DNA from: JAILLW01 sp045629045
Lineage (GTDB): Bacteria; Bacillota; Clostridia; Lachnospirales; Lachnospiraceae
DNA length: 64,000 bases
Reading direction: 5' to 3'
Assembly (NCBI GenBank): GCA_045629045.1
Contig: JAZQQM010000003.1
Location: 3,463-67,462 of the forward strand
Made by a program: the position numbers and the translations under genes. Shown here one piece after another: positions 1 through 8,905 of the stretch (positions within the stretch are counted from its first letter, which is position 1; every line of letters begins with the position of its first letter). The notes under the pieces were generated by a model. It made no database searches and had not been told where the DNA came from. It was given only the letters and a program-made list of their open reading frames with translations.

Positions 1-804
1 AGTGGTGAGCAATCCAATGAAAATAATGTGGAATTGGTTAATATTATTGACACAATTTCTGATGCAATTCAATTGTGTGATATTGATTCATTTGATGCAG
101 GATGCGATAAAATGGCTCAATGGTTGCAAAACAGAGAAACTGATGGTTCGTATATTGATATTTTTGTTGAATACTTTAAGGCTGATTATGGCAGACTCCT
201 GGATAAGAAAAAGGGTATTACTTCAAGGATTGAATGGTGTGTAGATAAGGATTATATACAACAGGCCCTTACAATTATTGAAAGTAAAATGCCAAAAAAA
301 ATATATAATGCATTCATTAAATGTTCCAATATGGATGATCAAGTTCAGGTTGGAAATGAAACAAGAAATGTAAGAAAACTTGTTAGTGAAACAAAACCAC
401 GCTGGGAAAGCATAGATAATTATTTAGTTATGAAATATGCTTTTGCAAAAGTCCTTGGTAGAGATGAAAATGATGAAATTGAGTATTTGAATCTAAGAGA
501 AGATATAGAACCATTGGTCAATGATACAATTAACAATTCTCAAATGATTGATGGCGGACTTGCTACAACATTATCGATGAACTGGCGTAATGTTGATTAT
601 GAAATTAAAGTCAAATATCAGAAGGATGATAGTACTCAATCAATGTTCAAACTGTTTTTACAGTTACATATGACATTAAAAAATCAGCGAAATTCAGCTG
701 CCCATGGGGCGTCCGGACCTAATTGTGATCGTATAAAGGCTGAAGACGTTAAGAAGGCTATTCGGGCATATCTTAAGTTAGCGCGAGCATTGAATATTAA
801 ATAG
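1..804 (+). CDS. HEPN-domain CRISPR ribonuclease (Csx1/Csm6-like), 5' end outside window
   Basis: The reading frame is open to base 1, so only the C-terminal ~267 residues are visible. Near the end is a HEPN active-site motif, R-x4-H (RNSAAHG), with Arg at 688-690 and His at 703-705, preceded by a helix and followed by a final helix. In type III CRISPR loci, proteins with a C-terminal HEPN domain usually carry an N-terminal CARF domain that senses cyclic oligoadenylate made by Cas10 and then cleave RNA non-specifically. The CARF part would lie upstream of the window and cannot be confirmed. The gene ends 38 bp before cas10, which supports an ancillary effector role. The exact family (Csx1, Csm6 or TM1812-like) is not resolved. 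Confidence 0.7.
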   Translation, partial: SGEQSNENNVELVNIIDTISDAIQLCDIDSFDAGCDKMAQWLQNRETDGSYIDIFVEYFKADYGRLLDKKKGITSRIEWCVDKDYIQQALTIIESKMPKKIYNAFIKCSNMDDQVQVGNETRNVRKLVSETKPRWESIDNYLVMKYAFAKVLGRDENDEIEYLNLREDIEPLVNDTINNSQMIDGGLATTLSMNWRNVDYEIKVKYQKDDSTQSMFKLFLQLHMTLKNQRNSAAHGASGPNCDRIKAEDVKKAIRAYLKLARALNIK

Positions 805-842
805 GTTGAATAATTAAGTATACAATTTAAACGGAGGAAGCA

Positions 843-2387
843 ATGACAGAAGGAAATCAAGTATTAGCAATGTATGACATAAGAGGAATTCAGGATTACA
901 TTTTTAAGACACCCAAGCTTAAAGATGCAATAGGTGCCTCTGCTATAATTGAAAATTTATTATCTGAAGCATTAGAAGATGCTGTTAAAGACCTTGGCAT
1001 AACTTCAGATTTAGATTGGAAGAACGGTGAATACATAGATAATAATGCAGACGTACAGACACTTTATGTTGGCGGCGGAAATGCATTTGTTTCTTATAGC
1101 AGTAGAGACCTATGTGTGGAAATAAATAAGCACTTGTCTATGTATGTGATTGAACATACCTATTCCCTGCAACTTGCGATTGCCATTGTCGATAAAACTG
1201 ACAATTATAAAGACGATTATGCGCGTGTAAATAAAGAAATGATTAGAGTAAAAGCTGCTATGAGTGATTCAAGACCGATTGGGGCATTACCCGTTATGGA
1301 CTTAGAATTAAGTACAGGATTACCGTTGGGATTGGAGAAAGTGGCCGGAGATAGTGTAAGTCATGAAACGTATCTTAAGAGAATGGCTGAGCAGAAAATC
1401 CGTGAGAATGTATCTGTAAATAATAAAAATTTTGAAGAATATATTGAAGAAAAAGGGACCGATAGTACGCTTGCAGTGGTGCACATTGACGGAAACAATA
1501 TGGGTATGCGAATAAGAAGTCTTATTGAAGGCGAGAGCAGTACTGATTATAGTGTTGTGGTTTCGAAAATGCGTAAAATTTCAAAGAGTATTGATGAGGC
1601 ATTCAAGGAAGCTTTTGATAAAATGGCCAATTTTTTTAATACACCGTTTGCCAATGGGGTTGATTGCGGAGTGCTTAAAGTTCTTACGGCCGGTGATGAT
1701 ATTACCTATGTGTGTACCGGAAAAATTGCTATTGCCACTGTTGAATGCTTTATAGAAAATCTGCGTGGCAAGACATTGGGATACAATGAAAATTCGGAAA
1801 AATATGGATTTAGTGTATGTGCCGGTATTGCATATATGGGAAGTCACTTCCCATTCTCAACGGCGTACGAAGTTGCTGAAAACTGTTGTGAATCAGCAAA
1901 GAATAAAGCGAAGTCTTTAATGAAAGGCGATCGTGTAGGAAATTATTTTGATTTTCAGTTTTGCAAAAACATACAAGCATTGAATCTTGAAGAAGTTCGA
2001 GAACGTGAGTACATGACGGCCGAAGGTGAGCAATTATTATTGCGCCCGTATGAAATAGCAGGAAAAGATTCAGGTATAAATGATTTTGAAACAATGCTGA
2101 AAAAACCTTTAAATATATTTGCCAACCTTAGTGAAAAGGATGAAAGAAAGCTTCCGAGAGGTTTTGCAAAGAAATTGCGTAATACTTATTCTCTGGGACA
2201 AACGCAGGTGAAGATTTTTACGAAGTTTTTAGAATCACGAAATTGGAAATTGCCGGATGGCGACTATGAGGCTTTTGTTGATAATGGCGGTATCAATTAT
2301 GCCAAATACTATGATGCATTAGAACTTATGGATTGTTATGTTGATTATAATAATCTGAAAAATTGCGGAAAGGTGGATCACAACTAA
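843..2387 (+). CDS. cas10: Cas10, short HD-less type III large subunit with cyclase palm
   Basis: A 514-residue Cas10. The N-terminus (YDIRGIQDYIF, about residues 11-21) is the usual start of the first palm domain, so the HD nuclease domain found in many Cas10 proteins is absent. A GGGN stretch follows near residue 80. The second palm carries IDGNNMG (Asp216) and AGDD (residues 283-286), corresponding to the metal-binding Asp and the GGDD motif. Both Asp residues of the motif are present and only the first Gly is Ala, so cyclic oligoadenylate synthesis remains plausible. The C-terminal part is helical, as expected for D4. GGAGG at 833-837 fixes the start. The stop overlaps the next ATG (TAATG). 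The upstream HEPN protein is a plausible receptor for its product. Confidence 0.88.
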   Translation: MTEGNQVLAMYDIRGIQDYIFKTPKLKDAIGASAIIENLLSEALEDAVKDLGITSDLDWKNGEYIDNNADVQTLYVGGGNAFVSYSSRDLCVEINKHLSMYVIEHTYSLQLAIAIVDKTDNYKDDYARVNKEMIRVKAAMSDSRPIGALPVMDLELSTGLPLGLEKVAGDSVSHETYLKRMAEQKIRENVSVNNKNFEEYIEEKGTDSTLAVVHIDGNNMGMRIRSLIEGESSTDYSVVVSKMRKISKSIDEAFKEAFDKMANFFNTPFANGVDCGVLKVLTAGDDITYVCTGKIAIATVECFIENLRGKTLGYNENSEKYGFSVCAGIAYMGSHFPFSTAYEVAENCCESAKNKAKSLMKGDRVGNYFDFQFCKNIQALNLEEVREREYMTAEGEQLLLRPYEIAGKDSGINDFETMLKKPLNIFANLSEKDERKLPRGFAKKLRNTYSLGQTQVKIFTKFLESRNWKLPDGDYEAFVDNGGINYAKYYDALELMDCYVDYNNLKNCGKVDHN

Positions 2388-4495
2388 TGAAAGCATGCCA
2401 AATTAGAATTGAACTATTGAGTGATATGTGTGTATCTGATGGCGGAGTGTATAACAGCGCCATAGACACTGATATTTGTTATGACAGAATGGGATTCCCT
2501 TATATTCCGGCCAAAAGAATAAAAGGATGCCTAAGAGAATGCGCCTTAGAATTAAAAGACTGGGGTAAAGAGATTGATATTGATGATTTGTTTGGTAAGG
2601 GCGGTGTTAAAGATAATGCAGCTAAAATTCGAATTGATGATGCATATATAGACGGATATAAGGAATATGTGGAAGAAATCACTTCGTCTTCCAGCAGAAT
2701 ATATCATCCACAGAATGTACTAGATGTATATTCTTATATTCGTACACAGACGGCGATAGATGAAAAAACAGGCATAGCAAAGCAGGGGTCTTTAAGAACC
2801 ACACGTGTAGTAAACAAAGGTGAAGTTTTCTATGCAAATGTCTCAATTGATGCGCGTTATTATGATACGTTTGCAATGATATGTAAGTGCTTTAGAAATA
2901 TAGGCATTAATCGCACCAGAGGATTAGGTGAAATTAAGGTTACTTTGATTGAAAAGGAAGAAAGTAATCAAGTTTACTCTCATGCACCATATACTTCCGG
3001 GAATGTGTTAAATTATAATATTTCACTTTTAGAGCCAATGATATGTAAAAGCTACGACGGTGGAGAAAATAGGTCACTTGATTACATAGAGGGTAGTAAA
3101 ATTATTGGTTTATTATCTAATCAGATTAATGATAACGAGAAGTTATGCAGGATCATTGATAATCCGGATGTCTTTTTCTCTAACGCATATATTTCGCAGG
3201 ATGGAATTAGATATACGGAAGTTCCTGCGTATGTATATTCAATAAAGAACAATAGCAAAGAATATGTTAATAAATTGTATGCGAATAAATCTGTAAACGA
3301 TGACCGTCAGTTGAATGCCATGAAGCATTGTTATGTTTCGTTTGATGAAGATGGACGTTTGCAGAGAAAAACTGTTGCAATTGAACAAAGATATCATCAT
3401 AGCAGACCATCCGATAAGTCTGTTGGAAGAGCATTGTCGAGTGAAGAAAGTAAATTCTATCAGTTATCTTCGATAAATGAAGGGCAGGTATTTTCCGGGA
3501 TGATATGGGCACCGGATGATGTTCTGAAAGAAATATATGAATATTTGAGTAAAGTGACAGATTGCACATTAGGATACGGAAGAAGCAGTGAATATGGTAA
3601 ATGCAAATTTGAAATTACCGGAACCGAGAGCACTAATTTTGATTCGTTATCAACAGATTGCCTAACGATATCGCTTAATTCGCCTATGATTGTTTATAAC
3701 AACAAGGCAATGTATTCTACTGATAAAAATGATTTGCTTTTAGAAATCTTATATGCAGTTGGTTTAAACGAAAATGATATAGAAGATATTGATACTGAAA
3801 AAACAGAATACTATTTAAAATATACGAGTATTGGTGGGTATAACGTAACCTGGAATAGGAACAAACCTGTAGTTTCAGCTTTTGATAAAGGAACCGGCCT
3901 TAAATTGGTATTTAAGAGTAGAAAGCAGGTGTCTTATAAGCAGATAACCTTTGCCGGTGAAAGAAATACCGAAGGATATGGCGAAATCAGTATATCGGAA
4001 AGTGATTGCAATAAAATTGAAAGTGAAAATGTGATAATACAAAAAAAACGTGGAATTTTGAACAAGGATAATTGTAGCAATCACTTAGGAAATTTAGGAA
4101 ATTTAATTAGCAATCGTCTGTTTGAAGATTATGTAAGAGTAAAAGCAACTGAAATGGTGACGAGGGCGAATGAAAGTATGCGCCCGACGGTAAGCAATAT
4201 GCTGCTTATGCTTAATACTGAAAAGACAATAGAAGAGGTTGCAAATGCAGTTAAGGACAGATATGAAGATAAGTCAGATTCAAAAAAGAATAAGGCTGCA
4301 ATAGCAAATAATATACTAAAAACTGTTAATGAAAAAGCACCTTCAATAGTTGAAATGTTTAATAAAGAATATGGAATTTGCGGTTTCTCTAAACCATTAA
4401 GCGAAGTGCAATATAAACTTCTCAAGGCATATTTGATAAGCCTGAAGTATACAATTAGAAGCAGAAAACAAAAGGAGGGTGCATATAATGAATAA
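2387..4495 (+). CDS. csx10: Csx10-like Cas7-Cas5 RAMP protein with C-terminal Cas11-like helical region
   Basis: A 702-residue RAMP protein of the type III effector. The N-terminus reads as Csx10: a first strand ending in LLSD, an IDTD segment, then GFPYIPAKRIKGCLRECA, and a glycine loop NRTRGLGEIKV near residue 185. A second RAMP unit follows with LGYGRSSEYGKCKF near residue 400 and a further strand set. The last ~130 residues are helical and charged without RAMP motifs, compatible with a fused small subunit (Cas11). This order matches the Cas7-Cas5-Cas11 fusion of III-Dv complexes. The ATG at 2387 overlaps the cas10 stop and follows AAAGGTGG; an in-frame upstream TTG is not needed. The Cas11 assignment is inference from position and helicity. 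Confidence 0.75.
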   Translation: MKACQIRIELLSDMCVSDGGVYNSAIDTDICYDRMGFPYIPAKRIKGCLRECALELKDWGKEIDIDDLFGKGGVKDNAAKIRIDDAYIDGYKEYVEEITSSSSRIYHPQNVLDVYSYIRTQTAIDEKTGIAKQGSLRTTRVVNKGEVFYANVSIDARYYDTFAMICKCFRNIGINRTRGLGEIKVTLIEKEESNQVYSHAPYTSGNVLNYNISLLEPMICKSYDGGENRSLDYIEGSKIIGLLSNQINDNEKLCRIIDNPDVFFSNAYISQDGIRYTEVPAYVYSIKNNSKEYVNKLYANKSVNDDRQLNAMKHCYVSFDEDGRLQRKTVAIEQRYHHSRPSDKSVGRALSSEESKFYQLSSINEGQVFSGMIWAPDDVLKEIYEYLSKVTDCTLGYGRSSEYGKCKFEITGTESTNFDSLSTDCLTISLNSPMIVYNNKAMYSTDKNDLLLEILYAVGLNENDIEDIDTEKTEYYLKYTSIGGYNVTWNRNKPVVSAFDKGTGLKLVFKSRKQVSYKQITFAGERNTEGYGEISISESDCNKIESENVIIQKKRGILNKDNCSNHLGNLGNLISNRLFEDYVRVKATEMVTRANESMRPTVSNMLLMLNTEKTIEEVANAVKDRYEDKSDSKKNKAAIANNILKTVNEKAPSIVEMFNKEYGICGFSKPLSEVQYKLLKAYLISLKYTIRSRKQKEGAYNE

Positions 4496-5756
4496 GCCGA
4501 TTTTAAAACGAGTATATTATGCGTTAAAGGTTGAACTTGCGTCTCCTTTATGTGCATCAAATGGCAATGATGAAAATACAGACAGAGATATTCTAATAAA
4601 TGCCAATGGTGATTATTTTCTTCAAGGTACATCAATTGCAGGTGCATTACGAAATAGAATTGATGCTAAAAACAGAAAGATTTTGGCAGGATATTCCGAA
4701 GGTGAAAACGGTAAGATGAGCAGTCTGTTTGTATCAGACATGATATTTACGGATAACGTAATCAAATCAGTAAGAGATGGTGTCGCTCTGAATGAAGGCA
4801 AACAGGTTAATAATAAGTTCGATATGGAAATATTAGAAACCGGAGCACGAGGAATCATGTTCCTAAATTATGTACTTAGGGACGAGGATGGCCCATCGTT
4901 TGAGAAGTTATTGGCGGAACTTGTGTCCGGAATTAATGATGGAACAATACGATTCGGTGCCAATAAAAATAGAGGTTTTGGTAAGTTTAAAGTAAAAGAA
5001 TGTTATAGGCGTGAGTTTGGGTGTGAAAATGTTGATGAATATATTAACTTTGACTCAAAAGATATAAATAATTACAGGGGATTCGAGTTTAATATTGAAG
5101 ACATTTCTTCAGAAATACCATTTGGAAATATGGTTAGGATTTGCGTTCCTCTGAAATTAAATGGCGGAATTAGCATAAGGAGATATTCAGCTCGACCCAA
5201 TGAAGCAGATTATGAGCATATCACTGTGGGAAGAGGAAAAGTTGCAAAACCGATAATTCCGGGAAGCAGTTGGAATGGTGCTATTAGGTCTGATATACGT
5301 GCAATTCTATTAGAACTTAAAGCTAAAGACCCTGGCATATGCGTGAATATATGGTTTGGAACTTCGGAGGTTGGGAAGGAGTGCCAATCGCAGGTGGTTA
5401 TTAGCGAAAGCATTATAGAAAATTCCAAGGCACTCAAGATGACAAGAAACAAGATAAACAGATTTGACGCGTCAACGACTGACGGTGCACTGTATACTGA
5501 AAAATCGTATTTTGGTGGCACAACGGAGTTGGAAATTCTAGTACGTAAAGATTCGCAAAATGCCTATGAGGCTTGTATCGGAGCATTGCTGATAGCCATA
5601 AAGAATATTCAAAAAGGATATGTGGCAATAGGTGGACAGACCGCAGTTGGAAGAGGTATTTTTAGCGAAAATGGTGAAATTAAATTAAGCGAAAATAACG
5701 AAGAGACGTATCTTAGGGCTCTATACGATTATCTTGAACAGGAGAAGAGTAAATGA
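4488..5756 (+). CDS. Double-Cas7 RAMP protein (Cas7-2x-like, Csm3 type)
   Basis: A 422-residue protein with two Cas7-type RAMP units. The first has an N-terminal strand, TDRDIL (Asp32, Asp34; the position of the catalytic Asp in Csm3-type backbone subunits), YFLQGTSIAGALRNRI and a glycine loop NRGFGKFKV near residue 165. The second restarts at VPLKLNGG, has PIIPGSSWNGAIRSDI and ends with GGQTAVGRGIF. Such proteins form two adjacent crRNA-backbone positions and cleave target RNA at 6-nt intervals. The ATG at 4488 lies inside the end of the upstream gene and follows AGGAGG at 4473-4478. The stop overlaps the next start (ATGA). Catalytic assignment is by position only. Confidence 0.78.
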   Translation: MNKPILKRVYYALKVELASPLCASNGNDENTDRDILINANGDYFLQGTSIAGALRNRIDAKNRKILAGYSEGENGKMSSLFVSDMIFTDNVIKSVRDGVALNEGKQVNNKFDMEILETGARGIMFLNYVLRDEDGPSFEKLLAELVSGINDGTIRFGANKNRGFGKFKVKECYRREFGCENVDEYINFDSKDINNYRGFEFNIEDISSEIPFGNMVRICVPLKLNGGISIRRYSARPNEADYEHITVGRGKVAKPIIPGSSWNGAIRSDIRAILLELKAKDPGICVNIWFGTSEVGKECQSQVVISESIIENSKALKMTRNKINRFDASTTDGALYTEKSYFGGTTELEILVRKDSQNAYEACIGALLIAIKNIQKGYVAIGGQTAVGRGIFSENGEIKLSENNEETYLRALYDYLEQEKSK

Positions 5757-6121
5757 AAATTAATGATTTGACCAGAATTAATGAAGCTCCGACCAAAGGT
5801 ATGCTGATTGCTTATTTGAGGAGTAAAGTCGATTTTAATGAGTATATGTCAATTAATGATGTAATAAATCAATATAAAGATACAGAGATATTAGAAATTC
5901 ACATGTTTGATGACACGAAGGAGTATAGGGCTATTTCATCTACAAGTAAACGATTTACGGGTGGTTGCGTTGAGCATGTAGCAGATTTCGATGATAATAG
6001 TTATCCGGTAAATACTGTAGCTGATGGAAAGATGTTAACAGTATTGAATCATGTTGGATTTTTAGAAACAGGTTCGGCATTTATTGATGATTATAGATTA
6101 AGAATAGGAGGAAAACAGTAA
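5753..6121 (+). CDS. Small type III effector-locus protein, Csx19-like
   Basis: A 122-residue protein between two Cas7 genes, translationally coupled on both sides (ATGA overlap upstream, TAATG downstream). It is acidic, mixed alpha/beta, and has no RAMP glycine loop or HEPN/CARF motif. Its place between the double Cas7 and the Cas7 with insertion is where csx19 sits in III-D loci of the III-Dv layout, where Csx19 is a structural subunit. The identification therefore rests on context and size; I do not recognise a diagnostic motif. A divergent Cas11-like subunit is the main alternative. Confidence 0.5.
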   Translation: MKINDLTRINEAPTKGMLIAYLRSKVDFNEYMSINDVINQYKDTEILEIHMFDDTKEYRAISSTSKRFTGGCVEHVADFDDNSYPVNTVADGKMLTVLNHVGFLETGSAFIDDYRLRIGGKQ

Positions 6122-8013
6122 TGGGTGACTATAAATTTATTAATCCGTATAACTTTTTCCCACTAAGTAATAATGCACCTGACAGAAAGCAGATGGAGTA
6201 TGGTAATAACAGTGGTGTGATAGAGTATTCAATTATGACAAAAACCCCACTGATTATTCCTAATACGAGTAATAGTAATGCATTTAATGTTCAAATTGAA
6301 GGACATAAATCATATGATTTTTTCTCTTACAATGATTTGTCTGAGACAAAAGATGTTACAAACGAAAAATTTGTTCCGGTAATACCCGGAAGCGAAATTA
6401 GGGGAATGATACGAAGTAATTATGAGATATTAACTAATTCGTGCCTTTCGGCTTTAGATTCGGATACCACTATGAGTAAACGAATAGCTGAGCCTTTTTC
6501 GGCAGGAGTTTTGAAGAAAATCGGCGACGGAAAATATGAGTTATTTAAGGCTACGGATTGCATATTTAGGGCAGTAGCACCAAACAATTTAAATGATGCG
6601 GTTTATACAGGAAAATATACTCAAAATGTAAATAGCTACATTCAAAATGGATTAAAAGAAGGTGAAAAAATAAATTTTGAATTAGTAAAACGAGATAAAG
6701 GAAAGCCATTCGCTACACAATTACGCAAGGGAACGACTATTGGATATGTAATAAAGGGAACAAAAGGTGTAAGAAAACATAATTGTCATATTTTTGTACC
6801 TACAACTGAAAAAGTTGCAGCAACTGGGGAACTGAATATCAAGGAATTGTTGACTGTACTCGATATGTATGCAAAGAATTCAAGCAGCTATAAAGAATAT
6901 AGAAAGCAATTAGATGAGTTTGTTAAGAATGCCGAGAAGAATTCATATTTCCCAGTATATTATAGTTGCTTCAACGGAACAGTGTATTTGTCTCCGGCTT
7001 CAATCACAAGAGAAGTTTATATGCGTACATTACATGAACTGGTTAAGGATCACAATACATGTAATGATGTGAACTGCCTGTGTCCTGCATGTAGGTTGTT
7101 CGGAACAGTTATTGGCAAGGGGGCTTCGGAGGCAGTAGCTTCAAGAATCAGATTTGAAGATATGGTATTTGAGGATGGCGACTGTTCTGGTGCGTATGGT
7201 GATATAGTAACGCTGGCACCTTTATCTTCCCCGAAACTTAATAATATGGAATTTTATCTTAAAAGACCGGATTTAAAAGCTATATTCTGGACTTATGATT
7301 ACTGGATGGATGCGGATGGAAAAGGATATGTCAATGATGCCGGAATAAACGGAAGAAAATTTTACTGGCATAATATGCAAATCGATAAATCGAAGGTAGA
7401 ACAGACCAATTTGAATGTCACTGTACGCCCTGTTAAGACAGGTAAGAAGTTTAGTGGGCGATTGTTTTTTGAGAATCTTACGGATGCGGAATTGAATACC
7501 TTGGTTTATGTGTTGAATGCAGGTGATAACGCAGCATTAAATGAAAAAAAACATGGATATAAATTAGGACATGCGAAACCCTTAGGATACGGAAGTATTG
7601 CTATATCGGTGGATAAGGTGATTAAGAAAACGATTGAAAGTCATGATGGTACAATAACTTATCTTGAAAAAGAATGTATTGTTGATAAACCTGAAATAGA
7701 CGACACTATTCGCAATGCTTATGAGAAGATGACATGTTTTGAACTACTAAATGGTAAGAATGTCGATTATCCGAGAGAAAATAATGGGGCAGAAATTTTC
7801 AAATGGTTTATTAATAATCATGGTGGCGCTGCAATGAAGAATAAGCGTAACCAAGAGGGATTTATTGAGTATATAGAACCCATGCAACCCAATTTTGCTA
7901 AGACCGGATATAGACCGGTCAATGATTCCGGTAATAATCAAAATAGAAATAGGGGTCAAAATAGAAATAAGGGTTTTCAGAATAAAAACCATGGTGGTAA
8001 GAAAGGAAAATAA
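6121..8013 (+). CDS. Large Cas7 RAMP protein with insertion (TIGR03986-like)
   Basis: A 630-residue RAMP protein. FVPVIPGSEIRGMIRSNYE (about residues 82-100) is the RAMP strand-helix signature. A long insertion follows, then a cysteine cluster C-x4-C-x-C-x2-C with a nearby His (about residues 310-325, CNDVNCLCPACRLFG), a likely zinc site, and the glycine loop LGHAKPLGYGSIAI near residue 485. The last ~30 residues are Asn/Arg/Lys/Gly-rich and low in complexity, which suggests a disordered RNA-binding tail. In III-Dv complexes the equivalent Cas7-insertion protein caps the backbone. The start ATG at 6121 overlaps the previous stop and follows AGGAGG; the stop overlaps the cas6 start. Confidence 0.78.
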   Translation: MGDYKFINPYNFFPLSNNAPDRKQMEYGNNSGVIEYSIMTKTPLIIPNTSNSNAFNVQIEGHKSYDFFSYNDLSETKDVTNEKFVPVIPGSEIRGMIRSNYEILTNSCLSALDSDTTMSKRIAEPFSAGVLKKIGDGKYELFKATDCIFRAVAPNNLNDAVYTGKYTQNVNSYIQNGLKEGEKINFELVKRDKGKPFATQLRKGTTIGYVIKGTKGVRKHNCHIFVPTTEKVAATGELNIKELLTVLDMYAKNSSSYKEYRKQLDEFVKNAEKNSYFPVYYSCFNGTVYLSPASITREVYMRTLHELVKDHNTCNDVNCLCPACRLFGTVIGKGASEAVASRIRFEDMVFEDGDCSGAYGDIVTLAPLSSPKLNNMEFYLKRPDLKAIFWTYDYWMDADGKGYVNDAGINGRKFYWHNMQIDKSKVEQTNLNVTVRPVKTGKKFSGRLFFENLTDAELNTLVYVLNAGDNAALNEKKHGYKLGHAKPLGYGSIAISVDKVIKKTIESHDGTITYLEKECIVDKPEIDDTIRNAYEKMTCFELLNGKNVDYPRENNGAEIFKWFINNHGGAAMKNKRNQEGFIEYIEPMQPNFAKTGYRPVNDSGNNQNRNRGQNRNKGFQNKNHGGKKGK

Positions 8014-8750
8014 TGCAGTTACATATTTCACATTCGTGTAAAACTCCAATTGTATTACCGGTTAATTATCACCATATTCTTCAAGGGATTGTTTACAATT
8101 CGTTGGCTCATGGTCAGCCCCAAGGAACGTGTCTGGCTGAAAGTTTGCATGATAATACTGAAGGATTGAAAAGAGAATATAAGTTTTTTCAGTTTAGCGA
8201 GATATCAGGTCATTACTCTTTTTATAATCGAAAATTGACTTTTGATAATACTATGTCTTGGGAGATAAGGACACCGGACAGACATATAATAATGGCAATT
8301 AAGCGTGGAATTGAGGAAAATGGTATTAAGTACGGCAATATAGAGGTTGATAATGTTCGCGTGGAACTGACGGATAATACTATTGAATTTGATGAGATTT
8401 GTATTAGAATGTCGACTCCAATTTGCGTATATTCAACAGATCCCGAGACAAAAAAGACATATTTCTATAGTCCGGATGAAGATGAATTTTATGAGGGAAT
8501 GTGTGACAATTTTGTACGTAAATATGAAGCATATTCAGGAAATGTTCCAAATGGAACAATTGAGATTGAACCGCTAAATGTGTTTCAAAAGGATAAATAT
8601 GTGACTAAGTATAAGGGATTTTATATAAGCGGATGGCGTGGTGAATATATATTGCGAGGTAATAGGAAGTATATTGATTTTTTATATCAGACAGGGTTAG
8701 GTGCAAAAAATTCACAGGGATTTGGAATGTTTAATGTAATTGAGCCGTAA
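8013..8750 (+). CDS. cas6: Cas6 CRISPR pre-crRNA endoribonuclease
   Basis: A 245-residue Cas6, the RNase that cuts the repeat transcript to leave an 8-nt 5' handle. The N-terminal helix contains NYHHILQG (His20, His21), the usual position of the catalytic His, and the C-terminus has the glycine-rich loop GLGAKNSQGFGMFNV. The length fits the family. TAATG coupling to the preceding gene makes it the last gene of the effector operon, and the array it serves starts 155 bp downstream. The repeats end in ATTGAAAC, the handle expected from Cas6 cleavage. Confidence 0.88.
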   Translation: MQLHISHSCKTPIVLPVNYHHILQGIVYNSLAHGQPQGTCLAESLHDNTEGLKREYKFFQFSEISGHYSFYNRKLTFDNTMSWEIRTPDRHIIMAIKRGIEENGIKYGNIEVDNVRVELTDNTIEFDEICIRMSTPICVYSTDPETKKTYFYSPDEDEFYEGMCDNFVRKYEAYSGNVPNGTIEIEPLNVFQKDKYVTKYKGFYISGWRGEYILRGNRKYIDFLYQTGLGAKNSQGFGMFNVIEP

Positions 8751-8905
8751 AAAGTCGGTCGACCTAAGGTGGATTTTGTAGTCATTACGGGAATACCGAA
8801 TATATAGGATTTATAGGGATTTTGATTTTTGAGGTTGACCGAAAAAAGAGGTCATTTTTGAGCAATCTGTGTAAGAAGAGGTTATATATCTTTGTAAATG
8901 CAGTT
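8751..8905 (+). promoter_or_regulatory. CRISPR leader with candidate promoter
   Basis: This 155-bp AT-rich stretch lies between cas6 and the first repeat. It contains two GTCGACC-like blocks (around 8757-8764 and 8832-8839), a recurring feature of leaders. A candidate promoter is TTGAGC (8858-8863), 18 bp, TTATAT (8882-8887), which would start transcription just before the first repeat. Leader function is inferred from position and from repeat orientation. Confidence 0.6.

Noticed and set aside
1689..1700. AGDD read as a dead Cas10 cyclase
   Set aside because: Both catalytic Asp residues are kept and Ala at the first Gly also occurs in active GGDEF-type enzymes.
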